A DNA stretch of 64,000 bases, taken from positions 1,867,565,439 to 1,867,629,438 of the forward strand of contig NC_056729.1 in NCBI RefSeq assembly GCF_019279795.1, read 5' to 3'. Below, piece after piece: positions 51,391-63,644 of the stretch. Positions within the stretch are counted from its first letter, which is position 1. Each line of letters starts with the position of its first letter. Position numbers and translations under genes: made by a program. A model generated the notes under the pieces. The model did no database searches. It had not been told where the DNA came from and was given only the letters and a program-made list of their open reading frames with translations. Origin of the DNA: Protopterus annectens. Taxonomy: Eukaryota; Chordata; Ceratodontiformes; Protopteridae.

Positions 51391-52167
51391 CTACCTCCAA
51401 AGAGGTCTAGACTTTAATTTGGGTCTAAGTGGTACACATTCATTCAATCCACTCCCTGCATCAGCTCTCATCCTAACTATCCATGTAGACTCTAATTCCT
51501 CTGTTCTTAACCATATATCACCAATTCTACCATTTTCATAAATTTTTCCTATTACTAAAAACTTAAAATGGTGTGTAGAGTCAGTATTATTAACGTGTTT
51601 AGCTAGGGAATTAACACAATTTAACTTACTGATGTTATAAATATGCTTCCTAATACGATATTTAAAGGGCCTGTCCATCTTGCCAATGTAAAATTTACTG
51701 CATTGTATGCAGTGGGCAAGATATATAACATGTTCTGTTGTACAAGTGGCTGGAGTATTGAATTTATAAGTCTTTTGATCAGGATGATAAAAACTGCCTC
51801 CAGTGTCCAAGTACTGGCAATATTTACATCTACCACAAGGCATAGTGCCTGTATGTTCCATGTTCTGTGGGCTATCCTTAGGATAACACAATTTCCTTCT
51901 TAGAGACTTACTATTTCTAAACATAAATTTAGGCTCAGAGTCAATAAAGTTGGCCGCATCTGCATCTGCAGTAAGAATATTCCAGTGTTTTCTTATTACT
52001 TTCATATACTTAGCAACATCCAAAGTATAACATAAAGGAACTTTAAGTTTAGTACCAGTTGTACTCTTCTTTTTAAGCCTATTCATGACTCTTTCCCTTG
52101 CAGAAAAATGTGGTAGAGCTTGAGTACACCTTTTCTCTACAACTGCTGAGATATTAGGTAAAATCAC
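51391..52167 (-). CDS. Penelope-like GIY-YIG endonuclease (PLE2)
   Basis: The 258 residues form the C-terminal part of the PLE polyprotein. Order: a linker with LCYTLDVAKYMKVIRKHWNIL; the Cys motif PCGRCKYC; the GIY-YIG core as VIYLAHCIQCSKFYIGK; RPFKYRIRKHIYNI with the conserved Arg; and ELESTWIVRMRAD with the conserved Glu. The end is LKSRPLWR, the same kind of end as PLE1 (LKNRRVFY). The frame is open. It is separated from the upstream RT piece by a stop or frame change near 52200-52240. Confidence 0.85.
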   Translation of the reverse strand: MILPNISAVVEKRCTQALPHFSARERVMNRLKKKSTTGTKLKVPLCYTLDVAKYMKVIRKHWNILTADADAANFIDSEPKFMFRNSKSLRRKLCYPKDSPQNMEHTGTMPCGRCKYCQYLDTGGSFYHPDQKTYKFNTPATCTTEHVIYLAHCIQCSKFYIGKMDRPFKYRIRKHIYNISKLNCVNSLAKHVNNTDSTHHFKFLVIGKIYENGRIGDIWLRTEELESTWIVRMRADAGSGLNECVPLRPKLKSRPLWR

Positions 52168-52237
52168 TTGATCATTGTAGCCCCTTTCCTGTAAATGACT
52201 AATAGCTACGTCAACTTGCTGAACAAAGTCAATATCC

Positions 52238-52456
52238 CTAACATTGTCTCAAATCCCTATAAATCTGATTGCGCACAACATTCTTAAAGATGTATGGAGG
52301 GTGTGAACTCTCTGTGTGCAAAAGATGATTAACATAGCATTCCTGTCTGTATAGTTTAGTATAAATTTCACCTGTATGATCCCTAATTACTTTAACATCA
52401 AGAAAATTAATCTCAAACATAGAATGCTTATAAGTAAAATGCAGATATTGTACCAT
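52238..52456 (-). pseudogene. Penelope-like RT C-terminal fragment (PLE2)
   Basis: MFEINFLDVKVIRDHTGEIY, then TKLYRQECYVNHLLHTESSH and KNVVRNQIYRDLR match the conserved block after the PLE RT active site (FLDV, LYRK-like, N-L-H, S-HP, K..Q..R). The catalytic palm is absent. The ATG shown is internal to the domain. Confidence 0.8.
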
Positions 52457-52815
52457 TTTAAGTTTTTAGTGATAGGAAGAATTTATGAAAATGTTAGAAT
52501 TGGTGATATACGGTTAAGAACAGAGGAATTAGAGTCTACATGGATAGTTAGGATGAGAGCTGATTGAATGAGTGTGTACCACTTAGACCCAAATTAAAGT
52601 CTAGACCTCTTAAGTGTTTATTATTTGTTTTAATATAACTTTGTAGTAATGTATATTTATCTTCTATTAGTGGGGCTTTTTCTTTAAGTTTGTTAATTGG
52701 ATGTTGCCATGTGATTTTAGTAACTGTGTTATGTGCACTAGTAAAGTTTTTATACTGGAAGCAGCAGCCGTGGTTGTGTCCATATTGGTTTTTGTTTTTA
52801 AACAATTTCAAACAG
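52457..52815 (+). mobile_element. PLE2 second copy, plus strand, short and truncated
   Basis: Starts inside the endonuclease (FKFLVIGRIYENVRIGDIRL) and runs to the 3' region (GTAAAGTTTTTATACTGGAA). It is the inverted partner of about 51050-51560. Relative to that arm, about 85 nt are missing between GTAACTGT and GTGCACTAG, which removes the whole hammerhead-like segment. A stop replaces the codon after MRAD. Confidence 0.8.
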
Positions 52816-54538
52816 TGTTTCACACACCATTTTGTGCCACATGTAAAGCCTTTCCTTATTCATAAAGGGTTGCCTAATAGAACATTTCATATATTACATA
52901 ATGAAACAAAAAAGTCTTTACCAGTGACCAAGCTGGACACAATAAAATAGTGTACATCCTCCAAAATCCACATCTATTCTTCAGCCATGTGACCATGGTA
53001 CTCTGTTTCTTTTTGTGACAGTAGGATATTTTTTCATTTGGCTATAACTGAGTAAAATCCCACATAAGCAGCAGCAGCACCAAAAAAAAAAAAAAAAAAG
53101 AACAAAAATGGCTGTAATGCCTTTCAATCTGTGAAACAGTAAAATAAAATACATTTTATTATAGTAAATAGTCAGCTAAACAAAAGCCCAGCTAAGATCA
53201 ATGACACCTTCAGCCCAAAGGATAAATTTATGCAGTGAAGTTGCTGCTATGTTCTAGCGAGAGTGTAGAATTCTAAGGTATGTATGAAATTTGTGACCTT
53301 TATAGATTCGGTCTTGATGACATAATTATTTCTGCACGCCTCTTGATATGCAGTTTCCTAGTAAAAGATCTTATTCCAGCCATTATTCTCTGTTTTATAA
53401 TAACGTTTTCATAGATGAGCCTTGCTAAGGAAACCTTGCATTGCCACGTAGATAGCAGGCAAAAGAAAAATGGCTCTTATATCTGCTAATTTTTTTAAAA
53501 ACTGCTAGATGCATCACATTGCTATATAGAGTGGAAATAAAACTCCCAGAAAAGGTATTTCATATTTCTTTAAAAGGCTAGGATGACATGCTCAGCAAGG
53601 GTTAACAAGGGTTGAGGAATCTCATTTTAATATAATAATGGCATTTAATATTATTTTTAGTGTCTCCCATTCCTGCAGCACTACTAAATTAGTTTAGCCT
53701 ACGAAGCTGTTACACAGCTTATCCTGCCATAGGAGTAAGAACTAAAGCTGCACATATTACAAAACATTACGATTAGGTCTCTGATCATACCCAGACATCA
53801 CATGTTCTTGGAATGGAAAAATCCTTTCCCCTCAAAGTGAGTCTCTTGACATGCATTTTTCAAATGTACAGCCAACTGATGAGGAGCGTAACTTCTAAAA
53901 TGAATGCAGGTACTACATTCACACTCGTAGTTAGAAGCTCAGCATGTTAATAATGGTAGCAAGGACATTTTGTTTTTGAAACATTTTTTGTCCTCTGTGC
54001 TGGTTTGAGGGGGTGCCAGTCTAGGGAAGGGCCCAAAGTGCTAAAAGAGCTTGCTAAATTGTACAGAAGAGAAATAAATTTGTATATATTAGCTGTGGGC
54101 TATTGCAGAAACCATTTTTTCCAGGTTGGTAATTATAATGGTAGAAAATTTTACTTTGGTTCCATACAGGAAGAGTACGCATACACTGCTGATGTCAATT
54201 TCTAAATATATTCAATATTATTTCAATTAGCTTGGGGGTGAGATATGGAGGAAGCTTGGCCTTGGTTGTTATACACATATCTTTTAAAGATAGTTTGTGT
54301 TCTAATACATACCATCTGGTATTTGTTGGGAAAAACAGTTTTTCTCTACCTTTCTCAGTTAATTTTATTAGAGAGCGCTTACTTTAGCTGTAGGCTGGTG
54401 TATGGGAACATTCTAAGATGCTGTGAAAGAAATTCTAACCACATTACCTACTTTCACTTTCTCACCTGCTATACTTTTTCAGTTAATGTATACCATTAAG
54501 TATGCTTTTAAAGTTCTTCTAGTTCATTTGTATTCTTT
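52816..54538. other. No recognisable gene
   Basis: AT-rich. A poly(A) run lies at 53082-53099. No motifs in the short open frames. Confidence 0.5.
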
Positions 54539-54845
54539 ATTGTATATGATCACCGGTGGTGCAGCGGTAGCGTTGTTGCCTCACAGCAAGAGGTTCTCCC
54601 GTTTGATTCTCGGCTTGGGTTGGGAGTGCCTTCTGTGTGGAGTCTGCATGTCCTCCCCACGGTCAAGTGGGCATTCGAAAGACATGCGTTGAATGGGCAT
54701 GCCTTCGTTGAAGGTTGGGCGTCGGGCTGGCAACTCGACACCATAAAAAAACCAAAACAACTGCCAATCATTAGCAGACCAGAGTTCCGCTGTGGCGACC
54801 CCTAACCGGGAAAAGCTGACAGACAAACAACATTGTATATGATCA
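54539..54845 (+). mobile_element. SINE with perfect 14-bp target duplications and an RTE-like tail
   Basis: The target duplication ATTGTATATGATCA occurs at 54539-54552 and 54832-54845. The body (54553-54831) starts CCGGTGGTGCAGCGGTAGCG (tRNA-derived head, box A region), then GTTGCCTCACAGCAAGAGG and GATTCTCGGC (box B region), then TTCTGTGTGGAGTCTGCATG (V-SINE-like centre). It ends CGCTGTGGCGACCCCTAACC then GGGAAAAGC, the same tail as the RTE-like LINE at 56755. The intact duplications show a fairly recent insertion. Confidence 0.85.
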
Positions 54846-55793
54846 GTGCTCAATCAATCAATGCATAAACACACAAATAAATAAATAAATAAATTCACAT
54901 ATGTAATAGCAAGTACACAGCTCTACAGAATTCTGTGAAAAGTGCTGAAAATCTGATATTTATTCAGCAGTACAAAGCACATAGTGGATGAAAGAATGTA
55001 GATAGAGCATAGAATCCAAAATGATAGTTTTGCAACATCAGTACTCCAAAATGTGCCTGCGCAATGTTAAAATCTGTTTACAGTCCCGGTGAAAAACCTT
55101 AGTAATGGAGGGACAGAAAAATACTTAAAATCACATCCTTAGGTCTGCACAAAGCCTAAAAAATCACCAGTGCTGTAGTATGTGCACACAGTCTTCTTGT
55201 AATCACACCATGTTAAATTACAGAGGACAAAGAGCACTATAAATAAATTAATATGTAACAGAGGCTCTCTCAGTAAATGATGGACACTCATGTATAGCAC
55301 ACAGAAGCCATTTAAAGGAAAAGGTGGCATGCCATGGGAAGACCACATCAAGCAGAAGATTCTCCAACACAGAGCAAGACCCAGTAACATAACTGTTGAT
55401 CTGTAGAACAGTCACAAGGTCAACTAAGAAAGACTGGAACTAAAGCTACAAGATTAGCAGTGTAAATCCTTGTATTAATATTCAAATGTGCATGATGCAG
55501 GCATCAAGGAAACACTCAGAAAAATGTTGAACTTATAAAGGACCCAAAGCTGCACCGACGTATACACATGCCAAAGTAAGGGCAGCATAACTACATTTGA
55601 CAGTATACTGTGTAAAACCATACCATAGTACTCTGCATGGAAATACCCACAACTCCAAGCAGTGTATCACTAAGTTCAAGGCGCACATCAAGCAGTTCTA
55701 CAATCATAGAAATGTAGTAGTACTTGTATTTTGTGGACAAAGCCAAAAACTAATATTTCAAAACACAAGTTAGCAATTTGGTGAGAGTAAATA
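54846..55793. other. No recognisable gene
   Basis: AT-rich, with an AAATAAATAAATAAATAAAT run near 54877. Nothing further seen. Confidence 0.5.
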
Positions 55794-55985
55794 CAAATCT
55801 GAAAATGCCGACTCCTTTTAAGCGAAAGTGCTGTTTAACGAAACCGCACTTTCGTGAACTACACATCACAGAATAACAAATCACTGACTATATACACTAA
55901 AAACAAATTTTTGCAGGGGGACAAGGCCCCTGCATCCCCCCACACCTCCACTAATTATATATACTTACTCTGAGAGCACACTACG

Positions 55986-56801
55986 AGATCAGACAAGAGT
56001 CCCCGTGGACTATGATGTTTGCAGATGGCATTGTGATCTGTAGTGAGAGTAGGGAACAGGTGGAGGAGACCCTGGAGAGATGGAGATATGCTCTAGAGAG
56101 AAGAGGAATGAAGGTCAGTAGGACTAAGACAGAATATATGTGTGTGAATGAGAGGGAGGATAGAGGAATGGTGAGGATGCAAGGAGTAGAGGTGGCGAAG
56201 GTGGATGAGTTTAAATACTTAGGGTCAATAGTTCAAAGTAACGGTGAGTGTGGAAGAGAGGTGAAGAAGAGAGTACAGGCAGGATGGAGTGGGTGGAGAA
56301 GTGTGTCAGGACTGATTTGTGACAGACGAGTACCTGTAAGAGTGAAAGGGAAGGTCTACAAGAGGGTAGTGAGACCAGCTATGTTATATGGGTTGGAGAC
56401 AGTGGCATTGACAAAAAGGCAGGAGTTTGAGCTGGATGTGGCAGAATTAAAGATGTTAAGATTTGCACTGGGTGTGACGAGGGTGGACAGGATTAGGAAT
56501 AAGTATATTAGTGGATCAGCCCAGGCTGGAAGGTTTGGAGACAAAGTCAGAGAGGCACGATTACATTGGTTTGGACATGTGCTGAGGAGGGATGCTGAGT
56601 ATATTGGGAAAAAGATGCTAAGGATGAAGCTACCAGGTAACAGGAAAAGAGGAAGGCCTAAGATAAGGTTTATGGATGTGGTGAGAGAGGACATGCAGGT
56701 GGTTGGTGTGACAGAGCAAGATGCAGAGGACAGGAAGAAATGGAAACAAGTGATCTGCTGTGGCGACCCCTAATGGGAACAGCCAAAAGAAGATGATGAT
56801 G
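55986..56801 (+). mobile_element. RTE-like LINE 3' fragment
   Basis: 5'-truncated non-LTR element flanked by an imperfect 18-bp target duplication: ACTCTGAGAGCACACTAC before (55968-55985) and ACTCTGAGACCACACTAC after (56802-56819). It ends GCGACCCCTAATGGGAACAG then GATGATGATGA, a trinucleotide tail typical of RTE-type LINEs. Confidence 0.85.
56012..56773 (+). pseudogene. RTE-like reverse transcriptase, C-terminal 253 residues
   Basis: Begins at the active site: MMFADGIVICSESREQVEE, where the second catalytic Asp of FADD is Gly. Then MKVSRTKTEYMCVN, DEFKYLGSIVQSNGE, RPAMLYGLETVALTKRQ, RIRNKYISG, and RLHWFGHVLRRD followed by KRGRPKIRFMDVVREDM. It ends CCGDP. The frame is open to the natural stop. 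The element lacks the endonuclease and the RT fingers, and the D-to-G change would kill the enzyme anyway. Confidence 0.85.
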
Positions 56802-57088
56802 ACTCTGAGACCACACTACAGTGGGGAAAAGGGTACATTTCCTTATCCTCATTGTACCGTGATCTATTATATCAACCCCATATTGCTTTACACCTTCAAC
56901 TCCCATTAGAAATGTAATGGACAACTGAAAAACACCGCACCTGCTGGTCAACATAATCCTGGAATTGCCAACCATTCTTTGATGATGTGTAGTTCGTGAA
57001 AGTGCTGTTTTGTTAAACAGCACTTTCGCTTAAAAGGAGTCAGCGTTTTCAGATTCTGTAGAGTGTACTTTGGTTGAACGAAAGTAGA

Positions 57089-57089
<1 letters not shown>

Positions 57090-57142
<53 letters not shown>
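57090..57142. repeat. (TA)n microsatellite
   Basis: About 25 TA units just outside the hairpin-TIR element. Confidence 0.97.
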
Positions 57143-57145
<3 letters not shown>

Positions 57146-60100
57146 CACACAAATGTACTATTAAGAAAAAATGTATGTTGAACCTAGCTAACATCCTCAC
57201 CACATAGATGTGCCAATAAATAGCTATATGACTAAATTGATAACAAATGATGGATGCAGAACTGCAAGCTAACACTTCACAGTAAATACTACTATAATAA
57301 AGTCTGGGTATCATTAATGCAAATATGCTACATTGTGGTTACCACTGATATGTTACCACCTGCTTACCTGATCAGCAGTGCACCATCCTATGCATGTTAT
57401 GTTTGCCTACAGTCCAGTAGCTAAATAAGTAAGAGAAATGGAAAATAAACTAAATGCACAGTCAACGGATGCCACAAAATATATTGATGCATTACTCAAC
57501 ACTTACGTGTATGTCATATATATGCCAATGCAATCAACATTACATTGTTCTACACATACCATAAATATCTGTAACATAAAGTAATAAACGATACTGTGTA
57601 AAACCATACTATAGTATTTCCTTGCAAGTTTCTCTAGTATAATTTTACACTGTGTAGTAAAAACTTTTGTGAAATTTTGCCTCAAAACACCATGGATAAA
57701 ACAAAGGTTAACCTAAAATGATATTGGTCAGCATTTGTGGAATGAAGAAGGGAGCTTAAAGCAAATAGGAAAAAAACAATATAAATATAATAATGAGAAA
57801 GCAAGCAGAGTAAGGATCCATGCTTGTAAAATGGCAATATTTTTATGATATATCAAGTTTTACCTTTTTGTTGAAAGTGGCAGAGCAGAAATACATTGGT
57901 GAGAAGCACCAGGAATAGGGGTAACAGATGTTGGACAGGGGCAGGATGCTTGGGCAGACAAACACATGGAGACAATTCACAATTAATGTACAGGGATGGT
58001 AGTTATGTATCAGGGTGGGCATCACAATGGACAGAGGAAGGCCACGATGCAGAGAAGCAAATGTTAATGATGACTATATTCAACATGGAAAGTAATTCAT
58101 GAGGAAGGACAGGGCAAGATGTTGGCAACTATCTTCACAAGACACTGTGTGAGAGGCGGATTTGGAATCCTGATGTACTCTCACATGTATGCTTGACCCA
58201 TGCAGTTATATTCAACATGTGTCTTCACCAGATAGGCCTCATATGGGTGCAGCAAAAGTACAACTACTGTTGCTGGGACTACTGCCTTCAACTACACCAG
58301 GTTTGGAGACTCATATGGCACTAAAGGTACTTGCTGTACCTAAACATCTGCTGGGCTGTCTAAGTGGGCTACGTCTGATAGTTCTGAACTTGTCAAAGGT
58401 GATGAAGAGTGATCCACTGTGTGGGTCTCCTTTAATGTAACACTGGTCTCACAAGTGATTCATCTGGGAAAAAAGCATATTGTATACACATTCATTTTCT
58501 GTGGCACTGACTATGAAAAATAGACAGAGAAGGTGGACAGTGTTACCCTCAGTACTGCCAAAAGCTGCAACTTTCACCTCTCATTAATCTGCACATTGTA
58601 GCATTCTTTATTCACTTTTCCAGACTGCATTTACTCTTGGGCAGCTGGTGTAGGTCATGCCTGAAAAGATTCCACGATGAAATACTTCAATTATTTCATT
58701 AACAAAGAAATAAAATAAAATAAAAGAAGGAAAAAGTAATCTCTTGGATTTTTAATTAGTGGTGCTGTGATATACTTCTTCGTAATGCTGCAGTGGCAGA
58801 TAAAAGGAATAATATCCATCAGTTTAGCAAAAACGGTTTTATTTACTTGCCTTTGTGGCAAGCTGGCAACTTAATATGTGGGTGCAGTGAAAAAATATAG
58901 ACCGTTAATGTATATTATTTAATGTCTGTTCATGTACATAGCTGAATGTCTGTTTAAAAAGTGTTTGTAATATATTGAAGATTTTCTCCCTGGACCTCTG
59001 CTGAAAAGTTTTTTTTGACTAAACTCAATTGGGCAAACCCAGTAAACAAAAGCAAAATAAAATTAAATAATAAAATAAAATGCTCACTCATTAATCCCTT
59101 GGTAGAGACTGGCCAACGGATATGGTGCTTCGCTAGGGTCATGTGCATATGTATAGGAATGATCCAGTGGCAGTGGGAATGAGTTCATGATAGGGTCTGC
59201 TAATGGAAATGCCTCACAATTATAGCAAGAGCCACTTACCAAGAAAATAAGATGTTCAGAGATCTTACTATAATTCAAAAGGGATTTGGACAGCTATGTG
59301 AGATCTAAGAAATGATTATTGATGGTACTTGTTCACTATGACTGGTTGTGAAATATGATTTAGATTATTAAATTGTGGTATGACGTTGTTGTGCACCCCT
59401 GCCTCTTTTGGTTGTTTTATGAGGCTCCTCTTATTTAAGGATATGTTAAAAAATTTGGAAGGGATTACATAAATCTATTCATCTGGTTAGTTTCTGATGT
59501 AAGCAAATAAAAATCATTGCTGAGGACATGGAAGATGGAGTAGTGGCCTACAAGCAAAGCTAAAAGGGCATTTTCTTTGGTTTGAGATGTGGCAGCTGGA
59601 ATTAAGTGCCAGGAAATGCATGGGTATGCATACCAGCAGGAAAGACTCCAGGACAGATAGAATCATTAGGAAGAGGCAGGGGTGAACAGAGTGGAGAAAG
59701 AGGATTATACCATCATTTTCATCAGAAATTAGTAATTCCATTTAGTTCAGAATTACTGATATAAAGATAAATGCAATGGTATATAGCCAGAGACATGAAC
59801 TTAATTTGCATTGAAGTAGTTTTGCCTCAGAATGCAACATTGGTGAGCCATCACTTGGAGTGTTTTACACAGTTTTCAGGGGTAAATCTCAAAGCAGATA
59901 TAATTTTAGAAAAGGAGTGGGACTGACAGACCAGGAAAACTTGATTTTTGACAAAAATAATAATTCTTGACAATCTTAGAGAAAAGAGAATTGATAAACT
60001 GAAGTAGTCTGACTCTTTTCATAGAGGGATAAAGCCATGACTATGAGCCAGATAGTCCAAATATAAAATAGTAAATTGAGTACTGGAAAAGCTGGGTAAT

Positions 60101-63087
60101 GAGAGGAGACTGAGCAGCTGATACCAGCTTGTATATCCTGGGGTGAGGGAGAGGTGATTCTGGCTGGCTGATTTCAATGGCACAAAAATGGCCAAATACT
60201 GAGGATGTGCACTTGTGGCTACTAAACCAGTGACTGTAGCTCTAAGTAGAGTTTGTGTGGGAGAACACATGTGCCGGAGAGGGTATAATATGCCCCTGCA
60301 GTGATGTGGGTGGTCAAGTCATCCACCTGGAGATGAGCTTAAAGTTTAATAAAAACACCCATCTTCTGTATTAGTGTTGGCCTCCGTTGGATGGACAGAT
60401 TGGGGGAGTGGCAGGAGCAGACTAGTACTGAGTCTCTTAGTGCGAATGATAATATTGCTGGGAAGGATCACTGATGATACTGGGTCTCACCCTGAGACCC
60501 CTCAGACTGCTGGTCAGTACAATCTGTGGCTAGGACTAGTGACACATTAGCAGCCTTTATTCCTGGATGCCTGGAGGATGGTTGCCTCTAGATGGGTTTT
60601 CACCTGAAGCAGTGGCCACTTATCACTGACAAGGAATGAATGGATAGTGACACATTTTAGGAAAGCTGATAGATGGCATGTAAACATCACGGAAAAACAA
60701 TGAACTGGCAGAATGCGTAAAGGTAGAGGGTTGAGCATGGAAAACAGGAAATTATATATTACAGCGAGGATGATGAGATTCTGGAGTATAACTTAATGGG
60801 AGGGGTGAAGAAAGGATGGGGTAGCTATAAGAGTGAGGGAAGGCAGCTTGGTAGGGACTAGCTGCAGTAAGGTGGTCAACAAAACTGCAATGGCAGGGGG
60901 ATACAAGAAACATCAGAAAATCATGTCCAAAACTATAAGAGAGGTCGCAGCAAGGGACATTACAGTAAAAAAGATGTAGAATTCAAAGAGAAAAGAAACG
61001 GAATGTTTATCACAGGTGTAGGGTATGTCTACCAAATGTGTGAAAGGCATAAAAACGTGACTGGCACAAAATAAATGTTTTAGGAAAATATATTCAAAGG
61101 AAGAACTAGACATAGTGACCTGAGGAACTAAAAAATGAAGGAAAGTATCTACAGCAGTCAGATACTTGTACATCTTACTAGTTACGAGTAGTTCTGCATT
61201 TACGCTACACTAGGTTTGCTACGTCTTAATAACTCACTGAGGTATCATTACAAGTTATAAATAAGAAGGCTTTCACATTTATTACATATTCTTCCCTTAT
61301 ATTCTTTTAACCTACATTTTTTTGTTTTACTAACTCCTGGCCTTTTAACTTTTTGACTAATTCTTCTTGAAATAGCTACAGCTTTTCTGTCTGTCACCAC
61401 TAAGTCTTGCATAACTTTTCCAAGGAGACTACAACTGGCATCATTTTCTGATTCCAGAGTGGCATTTGGGATGTTAGGCATCATTCGTGGTACTAGAATA
61501 TGATGGTGTATTTTAATTTAACTTACACTTCACAGGTCCCTTTATAATATCACAGGTCATCTACAAACATGCATGCAGCCTTTCACAGTGTTGCACGACA
61601 CTAGGCTCTGCATTCTGTTCGACATCTTGCAAGTTGCTGTACTCTCCTTATGACAGATAAGTCTATAGCCCACTCGCCACCGAGATGAGTATGCATCGCA
61701 CAGACCACAACAGCTTATCTTCTTGGTTGATTCTGTGGTAGTCATGTTACACTTTAGCTGTGGGCTACTGACAGTTCATTCAGGCCCTGATGCTTTTTGC
61801 CGGTGGAAGTGGCTACGTTCTTCTTGTGCTTTCACTTACATTGTAAATAATGCTTAACTTTTTGTGCTTCTTTATTTATTAAAATAAAAAACTGCCTACT
61901 GAAGGGATAAAGGGACGATAGCAAATAATTTTCACAGCTGAAGTAATTAATTTTGATTTAATTACCTGAGTTAAAGTGGCCAATGGGGGGAAAAATCAAT
62001 AGAAACTAGTATAATATGACACGAAGCATGGCTATACTGATGGATAAGACCACAAAGTCTGACATGTATATACATCTGGCCATTTGGATAGTATCCTGTG
62101 AACTTTTGTTCAACGTCTTGCTGTAATTCAGGGTTCAGTGTTCTTAATCTCACTTTACATGCTGTATCTGTCTGAACAAATTGGATAACCACTGCAATGT
62201 TCTCTCTCTCCCCTTAGTATAAGAATAACATACAGGTATTTTCTAGTATCTTTCTTAAAGTATCTTATTTTACTTTAAGCCAACATGTCTTTAATTTATC
62301 TTTTAAAGTCAGTAATCTGAATATGAATGATTGAGAAAGATTAATGGTTGTTCAATTTTTTTTTTTGTATTTGGCAGGGATAATGATACTGGCTAGCTTA
62401 CCAATTATGTTATGTACAAAATGAGTAGATATTTTATGACGTTTATTAAGCCAGAAAAACATCTGTGTAAAATATCTTTGTAAAAAGACCCTAGACCTTT
62501 TTCCATAGAAGATTATTTAATCAATGAGTACGAATATCTGCATTAAATGCTCATAACTTACATGTAACTGTTTCCTCCTGATGATGATACATACGTTAGT
62601 ACCAGTGTCTCTTGGTCATGGGTGCTTCATTGATTATAAAATCAAGCTCTTGACTGACAGCCATCACCCCAAGTTGATATTTTTTGTGCCCCATACAGAG
62701 ACCAAGACCATTATAAAAGATGTGAGAAAGATACTTTGATGATGTACAGGGGAAGTCTGTTCCAGATGTACGACACCCACTGGGCGATGTATCCCATCTT
62801 GATATACCATTTATATTCATTTTAAATGTAAGATTCCAAGAATTAGTATTGCAGCTGATGCTGTATGCATCAAGGGTTCAGAAATAGTCTTGAAAACAAG
62901 GTAAAGGTTCCTCCCATGCAGAATACATGGAACAGTTAAAAGCCACTGAGATCCTCAAGCTTTTCTAATCAATATTCTGTTGTTCTTCAAGTTGGACCAG
63001 TTGTTTTGTCAGTAAGCTGTGGAAAGTAATGCTGTATGCAATGTCTGCCTGTACCAGAGAAGTATAGTGAGGGATGATCACATCACT
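57143..63087. other. No gene that I can support
   Basis: About 6 kb of AT-rich DNA with short open frames only. One weak lead: the minus strand at 62830-62690 can be read as IWNRLPLYIIKVSFSHLL, which resembles the C-terminal block of LINE reverse transcriptases. It is too short to call. Confidence 0.4.
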
Positions 63088-63427
63088 AGTTCAATTAAAT
63101 GGGTTCCTATTAGATGACCGAAGACACATTCTTTCAAATGCGTCTTGGTCGAACTTGAAAAGACAAAAAGGCAAAATGACGAAGCGGCATATAAGTGAAT
63201 TATTTCCCTGGGAAAGAAATAACTTGGCCGCGTCCGTTACTTTGCCATTTTCGTCACTGTAGTGCGATCTCGGAGTTTTATATTTAAGTGGGGGGGTGTG
63301 GGTGAAGCCCCCCACTTTATGTTATAAGTGTTTTTTTTTTTTAGAATAGCTTTCACTTATATGGGGTCGATAAATCATCGCTCACTTTTCTAAGCATTCG
63401 ATGATTTAATATAGACCTAATTAAACA
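63088..63427. mobile_element. Possible second hairpin-TIR element
   Basis: Imperfect inverted ends (GTTCAATTAAATGGGTTCC left; AATATAGACCTAATTAAAC right). Internal hairpins: TAAATCATCG (63370) with CGATGATTTA (63409), and GGCAAAATGACGAAGCGGC (63168) with a matching arm near 63226-63245. A G-rich/C-rich palindrome lies at 63285-63320. The design resembles 55794-57058, but the ends are weak. Confidence 0.35.
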
Positions 63428-63600
63428 TACTCTTTAAAGTTGTTGGGGTTACACCAAAGGATTTTTCTAACTGTGGGTGCCATGTTTAGGTCAAAATCAA
63501 ACCATGCATCTATATTCATTCTCTAATTACAAGCTTGATGCAAGGTAGTTTAGCTCAGAGGGTTAAGTCCGTGCAGTGCTAGTAATAGTGTCAAGCATTT

Positions 63601-63601
<1 letters not shown>

Positions 63602-63641
<40 letters not shown>
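63602..63641. repeat. (TG)n microsatellite
   Basis: About 19 uninterrupted TG units. Confidence 0.97.

Positions 63642-63644
<3 letters not shown>

Larger units (their letters stand above)
51030..52456 (-). mobile_element. Penelope-like element PLE2, minus copy (RT end, endonuclease, 3' region)
   Basis: Reads RT C-terminus (52456-52238), endonuclease (52167-51391) and 3' region to about 51033. It differs clearly from PLE1 in sequence but shares architecture. It is 5' truncated at 52456, where it meets a second copy in the opposite direction. Confidence 0.85.
55794..57058. mobile_element. Hairpin-TIR DNA element (MITE-like) with an RTE-like insertion
   Basis: The 72-73-bp inverted termini (55796-55868 and 56984-57055) are highly similar and begin CAAATCTG / CAGAATCTG. 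TA flanks both ends (55792-55793 and 57059-57060), as after a TA target duplication. Each terminus folds into a hairpin (left: CGAAAGTGC at 55823 with GCACTTTCG at 55846). Without the inserted LINE the element would be about 430 bp. No transposase is present, so it is non-autonomous. Confidence 0.65.

Noticed and set aside
62596-62830. LINE C-terminal fragment or host exon on the minus strand
   Set aside because: One short stretch (IWNRLPLYII) is suggestive, but it lacks neighbouring motifs and the frame is short; chance cannot be excluded.
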